This document shows positions 1 through 6,440 of a stretch of DNA of 11,362 nt, piece by piece. Below the pieces are notes generated by a model. That model worked only from the letters and a program-made list of their open reading frames with translations, ran no database searches and was not told the DNA's origin. The stretch is from a candidate division Zixibacteria bacterium RBG_16_43_9 (GTDB taxonomy: Bacteria > Zixibacteria > MSB-5A5 > RBG-16-43-9). Every line of letters starts with the position of its first letter. Positions within the stretch are counted from its first letter, which is position 1. A program made the translations under genes and the position numbers. The stretch lies in assembly GCA_001775355.1 (NCBI GenBank), contig MEWM01000132.1:1-11362 (forward strand), given 5' to 3'.

Positions 1-550
1 TCAGTCCCCAGGTCCCGATCCACAAGCTTCCCCACTGGTCAAAGAGACGGTCGGTAATCCGGTAGCGGTTCAGGTAAATATCAGTAATATAGCCGTCAGG
101 AATAAAGGAGTAGCCATAATCCATAAAGAAAGCTGGAAACACGAAATTGGCTGAGTCTTTATGTACTAAATTATAAGGGAAATTTCCTCCGTAATAGAAC
201 TCCTGAAAAGCCGGATTATACCTGCACACCCCGGAATAGGTTTTAAACCAGATCTCGTTACTCATAGGGTCATAGGCTATCTTCTGAACCCGGCCATCTA
301 ATAACCCATCGCTTTCAGTTAAAGGCTCGATAAAATGGTTAGCAAAGAAATCGTATCTGGACACCCCGCCTGTGGTACCGAAGTAGATATAATTGAAGTC
401 CTTGTCTATGGAGCTGACATATCTTAAAACCGTGTAGCTTGTCCAATCCCCTGGCCGGTATGGGAATTTGGAGTAAGAGGCATTGGGAAAGAACAACTGA
501 AGCAGGAACAATAACATCCAGAGCGAGATTACTACCTTAATTTTTCCCAT
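1..550 (-). CDS. Secreted two-component-regulator-type beta-propeller protein, N-terminal part only
   Basis: The frame is open from an ATG at 548-550 down to the left edge of the window, giving 183 residues with no stop, so the C-terminus is missing. It begins with a signal peptide: a Lys at residues 3 and 5, a hydrophobic stretch to about residue 22 (WMLLFLLQLFF), then a likely cleavage near NASYS. The mature part has WD-poor propeller blades of the ligand-sensor propeller type: 'YIYFGTTGGVSRYD', 'IAYDPMSNEIWFKTYSGVCRYNP', and 'LWIGTWGL' at the window edge. Such proteins are exported and usually act as sensors or surface/periplasmic proteins; the exact role here is unknown. A purine-rich GGAAAAAAA precedes the ATG but is a weak ribosome binding site. 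The gene is separated from its upstream neighbour by a 229-bp repeat block, so it is probably not co-transcribed in a simple way. Confidence 0.75.
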   Translation of the reverse strand, partial: MGKIKVVISLWMLLFLLQLFFPNASYSKFPYRPGDWTSYTVLRYVSSIDKDFNYIYFGTTGGVSRYDFFANHFIEPLTESDGLLDGRVQKIAYDPMSNEIWFKTYSGVCRYNPAFQEFYYGGNFPYNLVHKDSANFVFPAFFMDYGYSFIPDGYITDIYLNRYRITDRLFDQWGSLWIGTWGL

Positions 551-577
551 TTTATTTTTTTCCGGTAACAAGAGATT

Positions 578-629
578 GTAGTTGCCCAATTTATTGGGCT
601 TTTTTGTGCCTGATAAATCAGGCAACTAC
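578..629. repeat. Head-out pair of GTAG-headed REP-like hairpins (BIME-like)
   Basis: Two 22-nt units face each other. The plus-strand unit 578-599 is GTAGTT followed by GCCCAATTTATTGGGC. The minus-strand unit 608-629 is GTAGTT followed by GCCTGATTTATCAGGC. Heads (GTAG) are at the outer ends and stems are inside. On the plus strand the first stem is followed by six T (600-605), so it also looks like an intrinsic terminator, although no plus-strand gene precedes it. Confidence 0.75.
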
Positions 630-631
630 AG

Positions 632-654
632 GCTCGATAAATCGAGCAACTTCG
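632..654 (-). repeat. REP-like hairpin, TCGA stem variant
   Basis: Stem-loop GCTCGATAAATCGAGC at 632-647 followed by AACTTCG. On the minus strand the head reads GAAG instead of GTAG. It shares 20 nt with the copy at 762-784. Confidence 0.65.
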
Positions 655-663
655 ACATTATTT

Positions 664-751
664 CCCTCCCTTGAAGGGAGGGATAAAGGGAGGGTGAAAT
701 CCGAAACTTTCTTGACCCTCACCCTAACCCTCTCCCTACAGGGAGAGGGAA
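664..751. repeat. CCCTCCC/GGGAGAGGG palindromic element, intact copy
   Basis: Left arm: hairpin CCCTCCC-TTGAA-GGGAGGG at 664-682 with a tail ending AGGGAGGGTGA. Right arm: tail CCCTCACCCTAACC followed by hairpin 728-749 (CCCTCTCCCT / GGGAGAGGG). The arms are diverged inverted copies of one hairpin-plus-tail unit. The element recurs interrupted at 9427-9601 and as one inverted arm at 10555-10587. Confidence 0.75.
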
Positions 752-761
752 TTTAAGGTTT

Positions 762-784
762 GCTCGATAAATCGAGCAACTACG
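762..784 (-). repeat. REP-like hairpin supplying the stop codon of the amidohydrolase gene
   Basis: Stem GCTCGATAAATCGAGC at 762-777, then AACTACG, i.e. a minus-strand GTAG head at 780-783. The TAG stop codon of the upstream M20 gene (780-782) is part of this head. Confidence 0.7.
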
Positions 785-1973
785 ACTGCTTCAAAAAATC
801 AAAAGCAACCTGGGCTAAAAGTGCTGAGCCGATTTCTATCGCCTTTTCGTCCACTTTCCATTCAGGATGGTGCCAGGGATGGACAGCACCTATCTTTTCA
901 TTTCTGATGCCTAATCTGATAAATGAACCTTGGACGTTTTTCAGAAAATAAGCAAAATCCTCACCCCCCATCATCGGCTCCTTGACCTCAAATATAGCTT
1001 CTTCTCCGAAAAGTCTGCTGATTGAGCTTCTGACCAGGTCAGTAATATCCGGGTTATTCACCAGAATAGGATAACCTTTATAATAATTAAGCTCGAAATC
1101 CGCACCATAACCTTTCGTAACCCCAGAAATTATTTCTTTCAAGAGGTTCGGTATCTTCTTTGTTATCCCTTTTTCCAGAGTTCTGGCTGTCCCTTTCAAG
1201 ATTACTTTATCACAGATGATATTCCTTGCAGTTCCGCCTTCGATTATACCTACACTTATGACTACAGATTTCAGAGGACTTATCCTTCTGCTCGGAATGG
1301 TCTGCAAAGCCTGTATGATCGCAGATGCTACCACAATCGCATCAATACCATCCTGAGGCCTGGCACCGTGCCCGCCTTTACCGATAATGGTAATGTCAAA
1401 ATCATCTGCCTGAGCCATCATAGGACCGTTTTTAACCCCGATTTTTCCGATAGGAATGGCCGAATCAGAATGCAAGCCGAATATCCCATTTACCTCTGGG
1501 TTTTTAAGCACGCCGGCTTTGATCATCGGATAAGCCCCGCCCGGGGTAACCTCTTCACTTGGCTGAAAGATGAACTTCACTTTTCCAGGCAGTTCATCTT
1601 TCAAACTTGATAGAATCTTAGCCGCACCGATAACACAGCTCATATGCACATCGTGCCCGCAGGCATGCATCCTACCCGGATTTTTCGACTTGAAGGGAAG
1701 GCCGGTCATCTCCGTCACCGGCAGAGCATCCATATCCGCGCGCAGGGCAACAGTTTTTCCTTTTTTGTTTTTATTCAATAGACTTACAACTCCAGTCTTG
1801 GCAACTCCTATTTTAACTTCTATTCCTAATTTTCTTAGCTCCCTCGCCACGACACCTGAGGTTTTATATTCAGTATAAGCTATCTCAGGATATTGATGAA
1901 GCTCCCTTCTTAATTTCACCAGGGAAGGAAAAAACTTCTTGGATAAACTTTGTATTTTTTGTTCGATTTTCAT
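780..1973 (-). CDS. M20D-family metallo-amidohydrolase (N-acyl-amino acid / hippurate hydrolase type)
   Basis: A 397-residue cytosolic peptidase-family M20D enzyme, expected to hydrolyse the amide bond of N-acyl amino acids or related conjugates with a two-metal centre. Visible motifs: 'ALRADMDALPV' (76-86, catalytic Asp near residue 82), 'MHACGHDVH' (102-110, metal ligands C105 and H107), 'PSEE' (138-141, general base and metal Glu), 'GLHS' (H168), dimerisation-lid motif 'GGHGA' (200-204), 'MMGGEDFAYF' (334-343) and the C-terminal metal His in 'HHPEW' (368-372). Length matches the family (about 380-400). No signal peptide is visible. The start is the ATG at 1971-1973, preceded by a weak AAAAGAG site. 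The gene lies 128 bp behind nnr with two REP-like hairpins between, so coupling is uncertain. Substrate cannot be told from sequence; indole-acetyl-amino acid or N-acetyl-diaminopimelate hydrolase relatives are alternatives. Confidence 0.9.
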   Translation of the reverse strand: MKIEQKIQSLSKKFFPSLVKLRRELHQYPEIAYTEYKTSGVVARELRKLGIEVKIGVAKTGVVSLLNKNKKGKTVALRADMDALPVTEMTGLPFKSKNPGRMHACGHDVHMSCVIGAAKILSSLKDELPGKVKFIFQPSEEVTPGGAYPMIKAGVLKNPEVNGIFGLHSDSAIPIGKIGVKNGPMMAQADDFDITIIGKGGHGARPQDGIDAIVVASAIIQALQTIPSRRISPLKSVVISVGIIEGGTARNIICDKVILKGTARTLEKGITKKIPNLLKEIISGVTKGYGADFELNYYKGYPILVNNPDITDLVRSSISRLFGEEAIFEVKEPMMGGEDFAYFLKNVQGSFIRLGIRNEKIGAVHPWHHPEWKVDEKAIEIGSALLAQVAFDFLKQS

Positions 1974-1987
1974 TCAAAACTCTTTTT

Positions 1988-2010
1988 GCAGGGCTGGGAG
2001 CCCTGCCTAC
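1988..2010 (-). repeat. GTAG-headed hairpin
   Basis: On the minus strand, GTAG (2007-2010) precedes an 8-bp perfect stem GCAGGGCT / AGCCCTGC with a CCC loop. It lies 15 nt upstream of the amidohydrolase start codon and is divergent from the hairpin at 2035-2058. Confidence 0.7.
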
Positions 2011-2034
2011 GTAGAAAAAGGAGAAGAATTTCTC

Positions 2035-2058
2035 GTAGGTCGGGCACCCTTGCCCGAC
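2035..2058 (+). repeat. GTAG-headed hairpin
   Basis: GTAG (2035-2038) followed by an 8-bp perfect stem GTCGGGCA / TGCCCGAC with loop CCCT. On the plus strand it is followed by ATTTTTCC. It has a different stem from the neighbour at 1988-2010 but the same head. Confidence 0.7.
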
Positions 2059-2101
2059 AATTTTTCCTATTTTTTAGACCTTACTCATTTCCCTTAAAAT
2101 A

Positions 2102-3718
2102 TCATTCGTTTACCAGATATTTTAACGCCTCCGGCAATTTTTCCATCATATCCCCGGCGATCATACCCATTTCGCCTTTTTCCTCTTTTGCCAAATCTCC
2201 GCATAGTCCGTGGATATAAACTCCGGCTAAGGCTGATTCGAGCATTGTCCCTTTTATGTCTTGTCCTACGGATCTCCGATTGGATCCATTCTGGACAAAT
2301 TCGGATTTTCTCATCATCAGAATCTGAGCCATAAGCCCGACTATAATCCCGGTCAAAACATCCCCTGAGCCGGCAGTTGCCATACCTGCATTACCTGTGG
2401 GATTGACATAGATTTCCCCTTCCGGCTCTCCAATTATCGTAGGCGCCCCTTTAAAAACTACTACACATTTGAATCTTTTGGCTGACTCGGACGCATATTT
2501 TATCCTGTCTTTAGCAATCTCCTCTATCGGAACGCTAATCAATCTGGATAATTCTCCTATATGCGGCGTCAAAATCAGAGGTGCTTTTGCCTGATTTAAT
2601 ATTGAAGAGTCTTTAGCTACGGCATTTAACCCATCCGCATCTATAACCATAGGCAGCTCAATTCTCGAAACCAATCTTCTGACTAATTCAACTGTTTCAA
2701 AATGCATACCCAACCCAGGACCTAAAGCCACGCAATCAGCCCATTTCAGAGCCTGCATTATCTCGCCCAATCCCCGTAATGCAAGTGCTCCTTTTTTTCT
2801 CACATCCGGCAAAGGCTTGGTCATCACCTCAGTAACTTTTACTTCCATTATATCGTTCAAGCTTTTCGGAATACCCAAAATCGCCATCCCAGCCCCAGCT
2901 TTTAAACAGGACAAAGAGGCTAAAGTAGCCGCACCAGTCATCCCGGTTGACCCAGCTATAAGGAAAACCTTTCCACAAGTCCCTTTATGCGCATCACCCG
3001 GACGCTTCGGCAGAATTGTTTTTACCTCTTCCTCAGTGATTAAATTCAGATTTATTCTCTGCTCATCTATCACTTTTTGAGGGACACCTATGTCTATAAC
3101 TTCAACTTTGCCACAGTAACTTTTTCCAGGAAAGAAAAACTGCCCCAGTTTTGGAAGACACATGGTCGGGGTGACATCTGCTTTAACGCACTCGCCTTCA
3201 ACGGAACCGGTATCCACATCTAAACCGGATGGGGTATCGATGGAAAGGGTTTTTGTCTGGGACGAATTTATTAATTGAACCGCTTTTTCTTCTAACCCGG
3301 TTATTTTTCCTTTAAACCCGGTCCCGAAGATCGCATCGACTATCAGGTCAGCTTTAAATTCAGCAGGAAGCTCTTTATCCTTAGTAACCTGTTTCATTGG
3401 TAGTTTCAAGCTGACAGCTTTTTTCAAATTGGTAAAGGCATCGCCTTTAACCTCTTCCTTTTTTCCTAAAAGATAGAATTCAACTTTCGCACCCCACTTA
3501 GACAGATACCTTCCCACCACGAACCCATCCCCACCATTATTCCCCTTTCCGCAGAAGACTATAGCCTTTTTACCCTTGACTTTTTCATCTAACATCTTCT
3601 TGCCTGAAAGAGCTGAGCCCTGACCCGCTTTTTCCATCAGCTCCAGACCGGGGATACCTTCCCTTTCGATAGTAATTTTATCGATTTTCCTCATCTGCTC
3701 TGAGGTAACTAATTTCAT
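2102..3718 (-). CDS. nnr: Bifunctional NAD(P)H-hydrate epimerase / ADP-dependent NAD(P)H-hydrate dehydratase
   Basis: A 538-residue fusion that repairs hydrated NAD(P)H in the cytosol. The N-terminal YjeF_N epimerase domain (about 1-220) has 'GKGNNGGDGFVVGRYL' (58-72), 'FGTGFKGKI' and 'SIDTPSGLD' (159-167). The C-terminal ribokinase-like dehydratase domain (about 230-538) has 'HKGTCGKVFLIAGSTGMTGA' (244-263), 'ALGPGLG' (331-337), 'VIDADGLNA' (358-366), 'LTPHIGEL' (383-390) and the 'NAGMATAGSGDVLTG' nucleotide-site loop (443-457). After 'GLMAQ' there is an unusual insert of roughly 23-28 residues (about 466-493) before 'ALAGVYIHG'; E. coli Nnr has only a short linker there, and the DNA is palindromic (see 2261-2298). 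The start ATG at 3716-3718 lies 2 nt behind the pyrF stop, and its AAGGGG binding site lies within the last pyrF codons, suggesting translational coupling. Confidence 0.93.
   Translation of the reverse strand: MKLVTSEQMRKIDKITIEREGIPGLELMEKAGQGSALSGKKMLDEKVKGKKAIVFCGKGNNGGDGFVVGRYLSKWGAKVEFYLLGKKEEVKGDAFTNLKKAVSLKLPMKQVTKDKELPAEFKADLIVDAIFGTGFKGKITGLEEKAVQLINSSQTKTLSIDTPSGLDVDTGSVEGECVKADVTPTMCLPKLGQFFFPGKSYCGKVEVIDIGVPQKVIDEQRINLNLITEEEVKTILPKRPGDAHKGTCGKVFLIAGSTGMTGAATLASLSCLKAGAGMAILGIPKSLNDIMEVKVTEVMTKPLPDVRKKGALALRGLGEIMQALKWADCVALGPGLGMHFETVELVRRLVSRIELPMVIDADGLNAVAKDSSILNQAKAPLILTPHIGELSRLISVPIEEIAKDRIKYASESAKRFKCVVVFKGAPTIIGEPEGEIYVNPTGNAGMATAGSGDVLTGIIVGLMAQILMMRKSEFVQNGSNRRSVGQDIKGTMLESALAGVYIHGLCGDLAKEEKGEMGMIAGDMMEKLPEALKYLVNE
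2261..2298. repeat. Palindromic element in frame inside nnr
   Basis: Outer arms TTGTCC (2261-2266) and GGACAA (2293-2298) enclose inner arms GGATC (2270-2274) and GATCC (2283-2287). It coincides with the extra residues about 466-493 of Nnr. It contains CTAC (minus-strand GTAG) at 2266-2269 and partly resembles the core of the 4550-4595 repeat (GTCC.ACGGATC). The reading frame is kept. Confidence 0.55.
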
Positions 3719-3720
3719 AT

Positions 3721-4536
3721 CTACCCCTTTTTTCTATATAAATTAAATAAGTCTCTTAGTTTTTTCGCCTCTTCTCTTGATGCTTGGGCAAAATCTTTTT
3801 CAGAGGAAGCATAGAGGATTCCCCTGGAGGAATTGATAATAGCCAAATCCCCCTTTTTATCAGTTCCATATTTGACAGTCAGCTCCACATCCCCTTTTTG
3901 AGCGCCAATTCCTGGGATCAAAATAGGCAAATCTGGAGCGATTTCCCTTATCTCTTTCAACTGCTCAGGATAAGTGGCTCCTACAACTAAACCACAATTC
4001 CCTTTTTTGTTCCAGCTCAAAACTTTTTCAGCCACGATCTTATATAAAGGCTTCCCATTAAAACTCAGAAGCTGAAAATCCTTAGCCCCAGGATTGGAAG
4101 TCAGACAAAGGATGAACGAGCACTTGTCCTCATATTCCAAGAAAGGAGACAGGGAATCTCCACCAAGATAGGGACTTAAAGTCACACCATCAGCCTTAAA
4201 CTCTTCAAATATGGCTCTGGCATACATCTTAGAGGTATTCCCTATGTCCCCTCTCTTAGCATCCAAGATAATCGGAATATCTTTCGGTATATACTCGCAG
4301 GTCTTTTTCAGGGCCTCCAGCCCTTTTATGCCATAAGCTTCATAAAAGGCAAGATTCGGCTTATAGGCACAGACTAAATCTTTTGTTGAATCTATAACCG
4401 CCTGATTGAAAGCAAAAATCGGGTCCTTTTCCTGAAGTAAAAATTTCGGAATTTTCTCGAATTCAGTATCCAGACCCACGCAGAGGAGAGAATTATTTTT
4501 GGAGGAGGCTGATTTCAGTTTTTCGATGAATTTCAT
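3721..4536 (-). CDS. pyrF: Orotidine 5'-phosphate decarboxylase, type 2
   Basis: Decarboxylates OMP to UMP, the last step of de novo pyrimidine synthesis, in the cytosol. The 271-residue length fits the longer type 2 subfamily. The N-terminal 'LCVGLDTE' (18-25) and 'AYKPNLAFYEAYG' (57-69) are typical. The catalytic charged network is in 'LDAKRGDIGNT' (91-101: D92, K94, D97). 'LTSNPGA' (145-151), 'GLVVGAT' (182-188), 'IPGIGAQ' (207-213) and the phosphate-binding 'NSSRGI' (235-240, R238) follow. The ATG start at 4534-4536 has a GGGAGA binding site about 8 nt upstream. Upstream, a 150-bp gap with REP-like hairpins separates it from pyrD; one hairpin ends just before the ribosome binding site. 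nnr follows after 2 nt. Confidence 0.95.
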   Translation of the reverse strand: MKFIEKLKSASSKNNSLLCVGLDTEFEKIPKFLLQEKDPIFAFNQAVIDSTKDLVCAYKPNLAFYEAYGIKGLEALKKTCEYIPKDIPIILDAKRGDIGNTSKMYARAIFEEFKADGVTLSPYLGGDSLSPFLEYEDKCSFILCLTSNPGAKDFQLLSFNGKPLYKIVAEKVLSWNKKGNCGLVVGATYPEQLKEIREIAPDLPILIPGIGAQKGDVELTVKYGTDKKGDLAIINSSRGILYASSEKDFAQASREEAKKLRDLFNLYRKKG

Positions 4537-4549
4537 TTATTGGTCTCCC

Positions 4550-4595
4550 GTAGCGTCCTCACTCCTGTCCCACGGATCCGTTTCAGGATGAGGAC
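4550..4595 (+). repeat. GTAG-headed long hairpin in the pyrF leader
   Basis: GTAG (4550-4553) heads a stem of 4555-4567 with 4584-4595 (GTCCTCA.TCCTG against CAGGATGAGGAC, one bulged C). The loop contains the perfect palindrome ACGGATCCGT (4572-4581). The first 19 nt are identical to those of the element at 9610. Its head lies beside the pyrF GGGAGA site on the minus strand. Confidence 0.7.
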
Positions 4596-4634
4596 AATTT
4601 TTTATGGAGTGCATTGACCATGTCCGTGTATTTT

Positions 4635-4685
4635 GTAGCGGAAGGCTTCAGCCTTCCACCATGGAGGTCTAAAGACCTCCGCTAC
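4635..4685. repeat. Head-out pair of GTAGCG hairpins (BIME-like)
   Basis: Plus unit: GTAGC (4635-4639), then stem GGAAGGCT / AGCCTTCC (4640-4657). Minus unit: CTAC at 4682-4685 with stem GGAGGTCT / AGACCTCC (4663-4680). Heads are identical (GTAGCG) and the stems differ. The pair ends one base from the pyrD stop codon. Confidence 0.75.
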
Positions 4686-4686
4686 A

Positions 4687-5601
4687 TTATGTTTTCAACT
4701 TTCCTACTAAATCTGTAATTTTTTTTATCTTTTTTTCCTGACAGTATTCTTTCAACCCCTCGACGATTTTCACCGAGCATTCCGGGTCAACGAAATTCCC
4801 GGTTCCTACTTGAATCATCGAGGCTCCGGCCAGGATGAATTCCAGGGCATCCTGGGTGTTCATAATTCCGCCAAGCCCTATGACAGGGATTTTGACCTTC
4901 GAGGCAGTTTTCCAGACCATTGCTAAAGCCACAGGTTTAATGGCTGGTCCAGAAAGCCCTCCAGTGATATTGGAAAGCCTCGGCTTTTTAGCTTCTAAAT
5001 CTATAGCCATTCCCACCAAAGTATTTATTAAGGAGATCGCATCTGCTCCAGCCTCTTCCACTGCTAAAGCAATCTCCACTATATCAGCCACATTCGGAGA
5101 GAGTTTAGCAATGATCGGATAAGTGCTATTATCCCGAACAGCCTTTATACAGTCATAAGCACATTTGGGATCCGAGCCAAAAGTAATCCCACCCTGTTTT
5201 ACATTGGGGCAGGAGATATTTATCTCCAATAGATCGATTCCTTTTTTGCCCTCTAATCTTTTGACCACTTCAACATATTCGTCTATCGAGCTTCCCGCCA
5301 CGTTCACGATGACTTTTGTTTTCAAGTTTCTCAAAAAAGGGAGCTTTTCCTGGATAAATCTCTTTACCCCGACATTTGCTAATCCGATAGCATTGAGCAT
5401 TCCTGAAGGAGTTTCGCAGGTCCTGGGTGGCAGATGCCCTTCCCTGGGATTTAAGGTGATCGATTTGGTGATTATACCCCCTAACTTGTTCAGATCGAAA
5501 AAAGCTCCATATTCTTCGCCATAACCGAAAGTGCCAGATGCCACCAGAACCGGATTGGAGAATTTCACTTTACCTATTTTAACTGAAAGGTCAGGGATCA
5601 A
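4687..5601 (-). CDS. pyrD: Dihydroorotate dehydrogenase B (NAD+), catalytic subunit
   Basis: Oxidises dihydroorotate to orotate with FMN; as a class 1B enzyme it passes electrons to PyrK and then NAD+, in the cytosol. The 304-residue TIM barrel shows 'NPVLVASGTFG' (16-26), 'ITKSIT' (44-49, K46), 'NAIGLANVG' (70-78), 'NVAGSS' (100-105), the active-site loop 'EINISCPN' (126-133, catalytic C131, the cysteine typical of class 1), 'AKLSPN' (K166), and FMN-phosphate motifs 'TGGLSG', 'GLGGI' and 'VGTG'. The start codon is TTG at 5599-5601; the N-terminus 'IPDLSVKIGKVKFSNPV' fits the family at this start and no better ATG exists nearby. The TTG overlaps the pyrK TGA stop (TTGA). A ten-base perfect anti-16S match precedes it (see 5607-5616), which supports this choice. 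Confidence 0.95.
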   Translation of the reverse strand: MIPDLSVKIGKVKFSNPVLVASGTFGYGEEYGAFFDLNKLGGIITKSITLNPREGHLPPRTCETPSGMLNAIGLANVGVKRFIQEKLPFLRNLKTKVIVNVAGSSIDEYVEVVKRLEGKKGIDLLEINISCPNVKQGGITFGSDPKCAYDCIKAVRDNSTYPIIAKLSPNVADIVEIALAVEEAGADAISLINTLVGMAIDLEAKKPRLSNITGGLSGPAIKPVALAMVWKTASKVKIPVIGLGGIMNTQDALEFILAGASMIQVGTGNFVDPECSVKIVEGLKEYCQEKKIKKITDLVGKLKT

Positions 5602-6398
5602 TCTAAGATCACCTCCCGGGCATCAAATACCGGTCCATCTTTGCACACCCGTTTGTATCCTTTGATTGTATTAACTACACACCCTATACAGGCTCCGACT
5701 CCGCAAGGCATATGGCTCTCCAGTGAGATCTGGCAGTCAAGCTTAAATTTCCTGGAGATCTCAGAGACTTTTTTGAGCATAGGATTAGGCCCACAGGCAT
5801 AGAATCTTGTCCTCTTTGTTTTTAACCTTCTGGCTCTAAGCTCTTGAAAGAAAAGCTCGGTAATCATTCCCTTATAGCCTGAGCTTCCATCCTCTGTAGC
5901 TAAATGGAGTCTTATCCCGGTTGAAACCATATCGTTTACCAAAAGATATTCATCCTTTTTCTTAACCCCGAAGAAAAACGATATCTTTTGAGGGTCAAAT
6001 TTTTTCTCTAAAAGCGAACTTACCAGATAAAATAGTGGAGCTATCCCCATTCCTCCAGCTAAGAGAACTGTATTCTCATCCTTTTCAGGGAAGGAAAAAG
6101 AGTTGCCCAGTGGAGCTAAAAGGTCTATTTTCTCTCCAGGTTTTTTTTCGGAAAGGATTTGGGTTCCGGGTCCAACCACCTTGAAAAGAAGCTCGAAGCT
6201 ATTCTTCTCCGTTTCTACCTGATGAATGCTGAAAGCTCTTCTCAAGAGAGGAGAATATGACTCATTCACCCTTAGATGACAGAAGTTACCGGGTAAGGCT
6301 TTTTTAGCGATCTCCGGCGAATAAATCTTTAACCTGAAAAGTTTCTCGCCTAAATTTTCAACCGAAAGGAGCAGACCTTCTTCATTCCTCTGGTTCAT
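5598..6398 (-). CDS. pyrK: Dihydroorotate dehydrogenase B, FAD/[2Fe-2S] electron-transfer subunit
   Basis: Carries electrons from PyrD to NAD+. The 266-residue protein has the ferredoxin-reductase layout: an N-terminal FAD-binding barrel with 'LLRRAFSIH' (51-59) and 'VVGPGTQIL' (74-82), 'LLAPLGNSF' (93-101), a NAD-binding Rossmann part with 'LLAGGMGIAPLF' (112-123) and 'YACGPNPML' (200-208), then the C-terminal iron-sulfur site 'MPCGVGACIGC' with C232, C237, C240 and C252 (C-x4-C-x2-C-x11-C, the PyrK pattern). Start ATG at 6396-6398 with AAAAGGGGA just upstream. Its stop overlaps the pyrD start by 4 nt, as expected for subunits made together. It lies 42 bp behind the TPR/TonB gene, so read-through is possible. 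Confidence 0.95.
   Translation of the reverse strand: MNQRNEEGLLLSVENLGEKLFRLKIYSPEIAKKALPGNFCHLRVNESYSPLLRRAFSIHQVETEKNSFELLFKVVGPGTQILSEKKPGEKIDLLAPLGNSFSFPEKDENTVLLAGGMGIAPLFYLVSSLLEKKFDPQKISFFFGVKKKDEYLLVNDMVSTGIRLHLATEDGSSGYKGMITELFFQELRARRLKTKRTRFYACGPNPMLKKVSEISRKFKLDCQISLESHMPCGVGACIGCVVNTIKGYKRVCKDGPVFDAREVILD
5607..5616 (-). promoter_or_regulatory. Very strong Shine-Dalgarno site deciding the pyrD TTG start
   Basis: The minus strand reads GGAGGTGATC, ten bases complementary to the typical bacterial 16S rRNA 3' end (GATCACCTCC). The GGAGG core is 10 nt, and the whole match 5 nt, from the TTG. It lies inside the last codons of pyrK. Confidence 0.8.
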
Positions 6399-6440
6399 CT
6401 TTCCCCTTTTAAAATATATTCAAAGGATACAGTCATCCTC

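Noticed and set aside
584..605. Intrinsic terminator on the plus strand
   Set aside because: The hairpin plus six T fits, but no plus-strand gene precedes it; it is better explained as one half of a REP pair.
578..784. CRISPR-like array
   Set aside because: Repeats are self-complementary hairpins in both orientations with irregular spacing and no unique spacers of constant length.
4537..4686. PyrR-type attenuator or riboswitch before pyrF
   Set aside because: The hairpins are dispersed repeats found elsewhere in the window, without a terminator T-run or a recognisable PyrR-binding loop.
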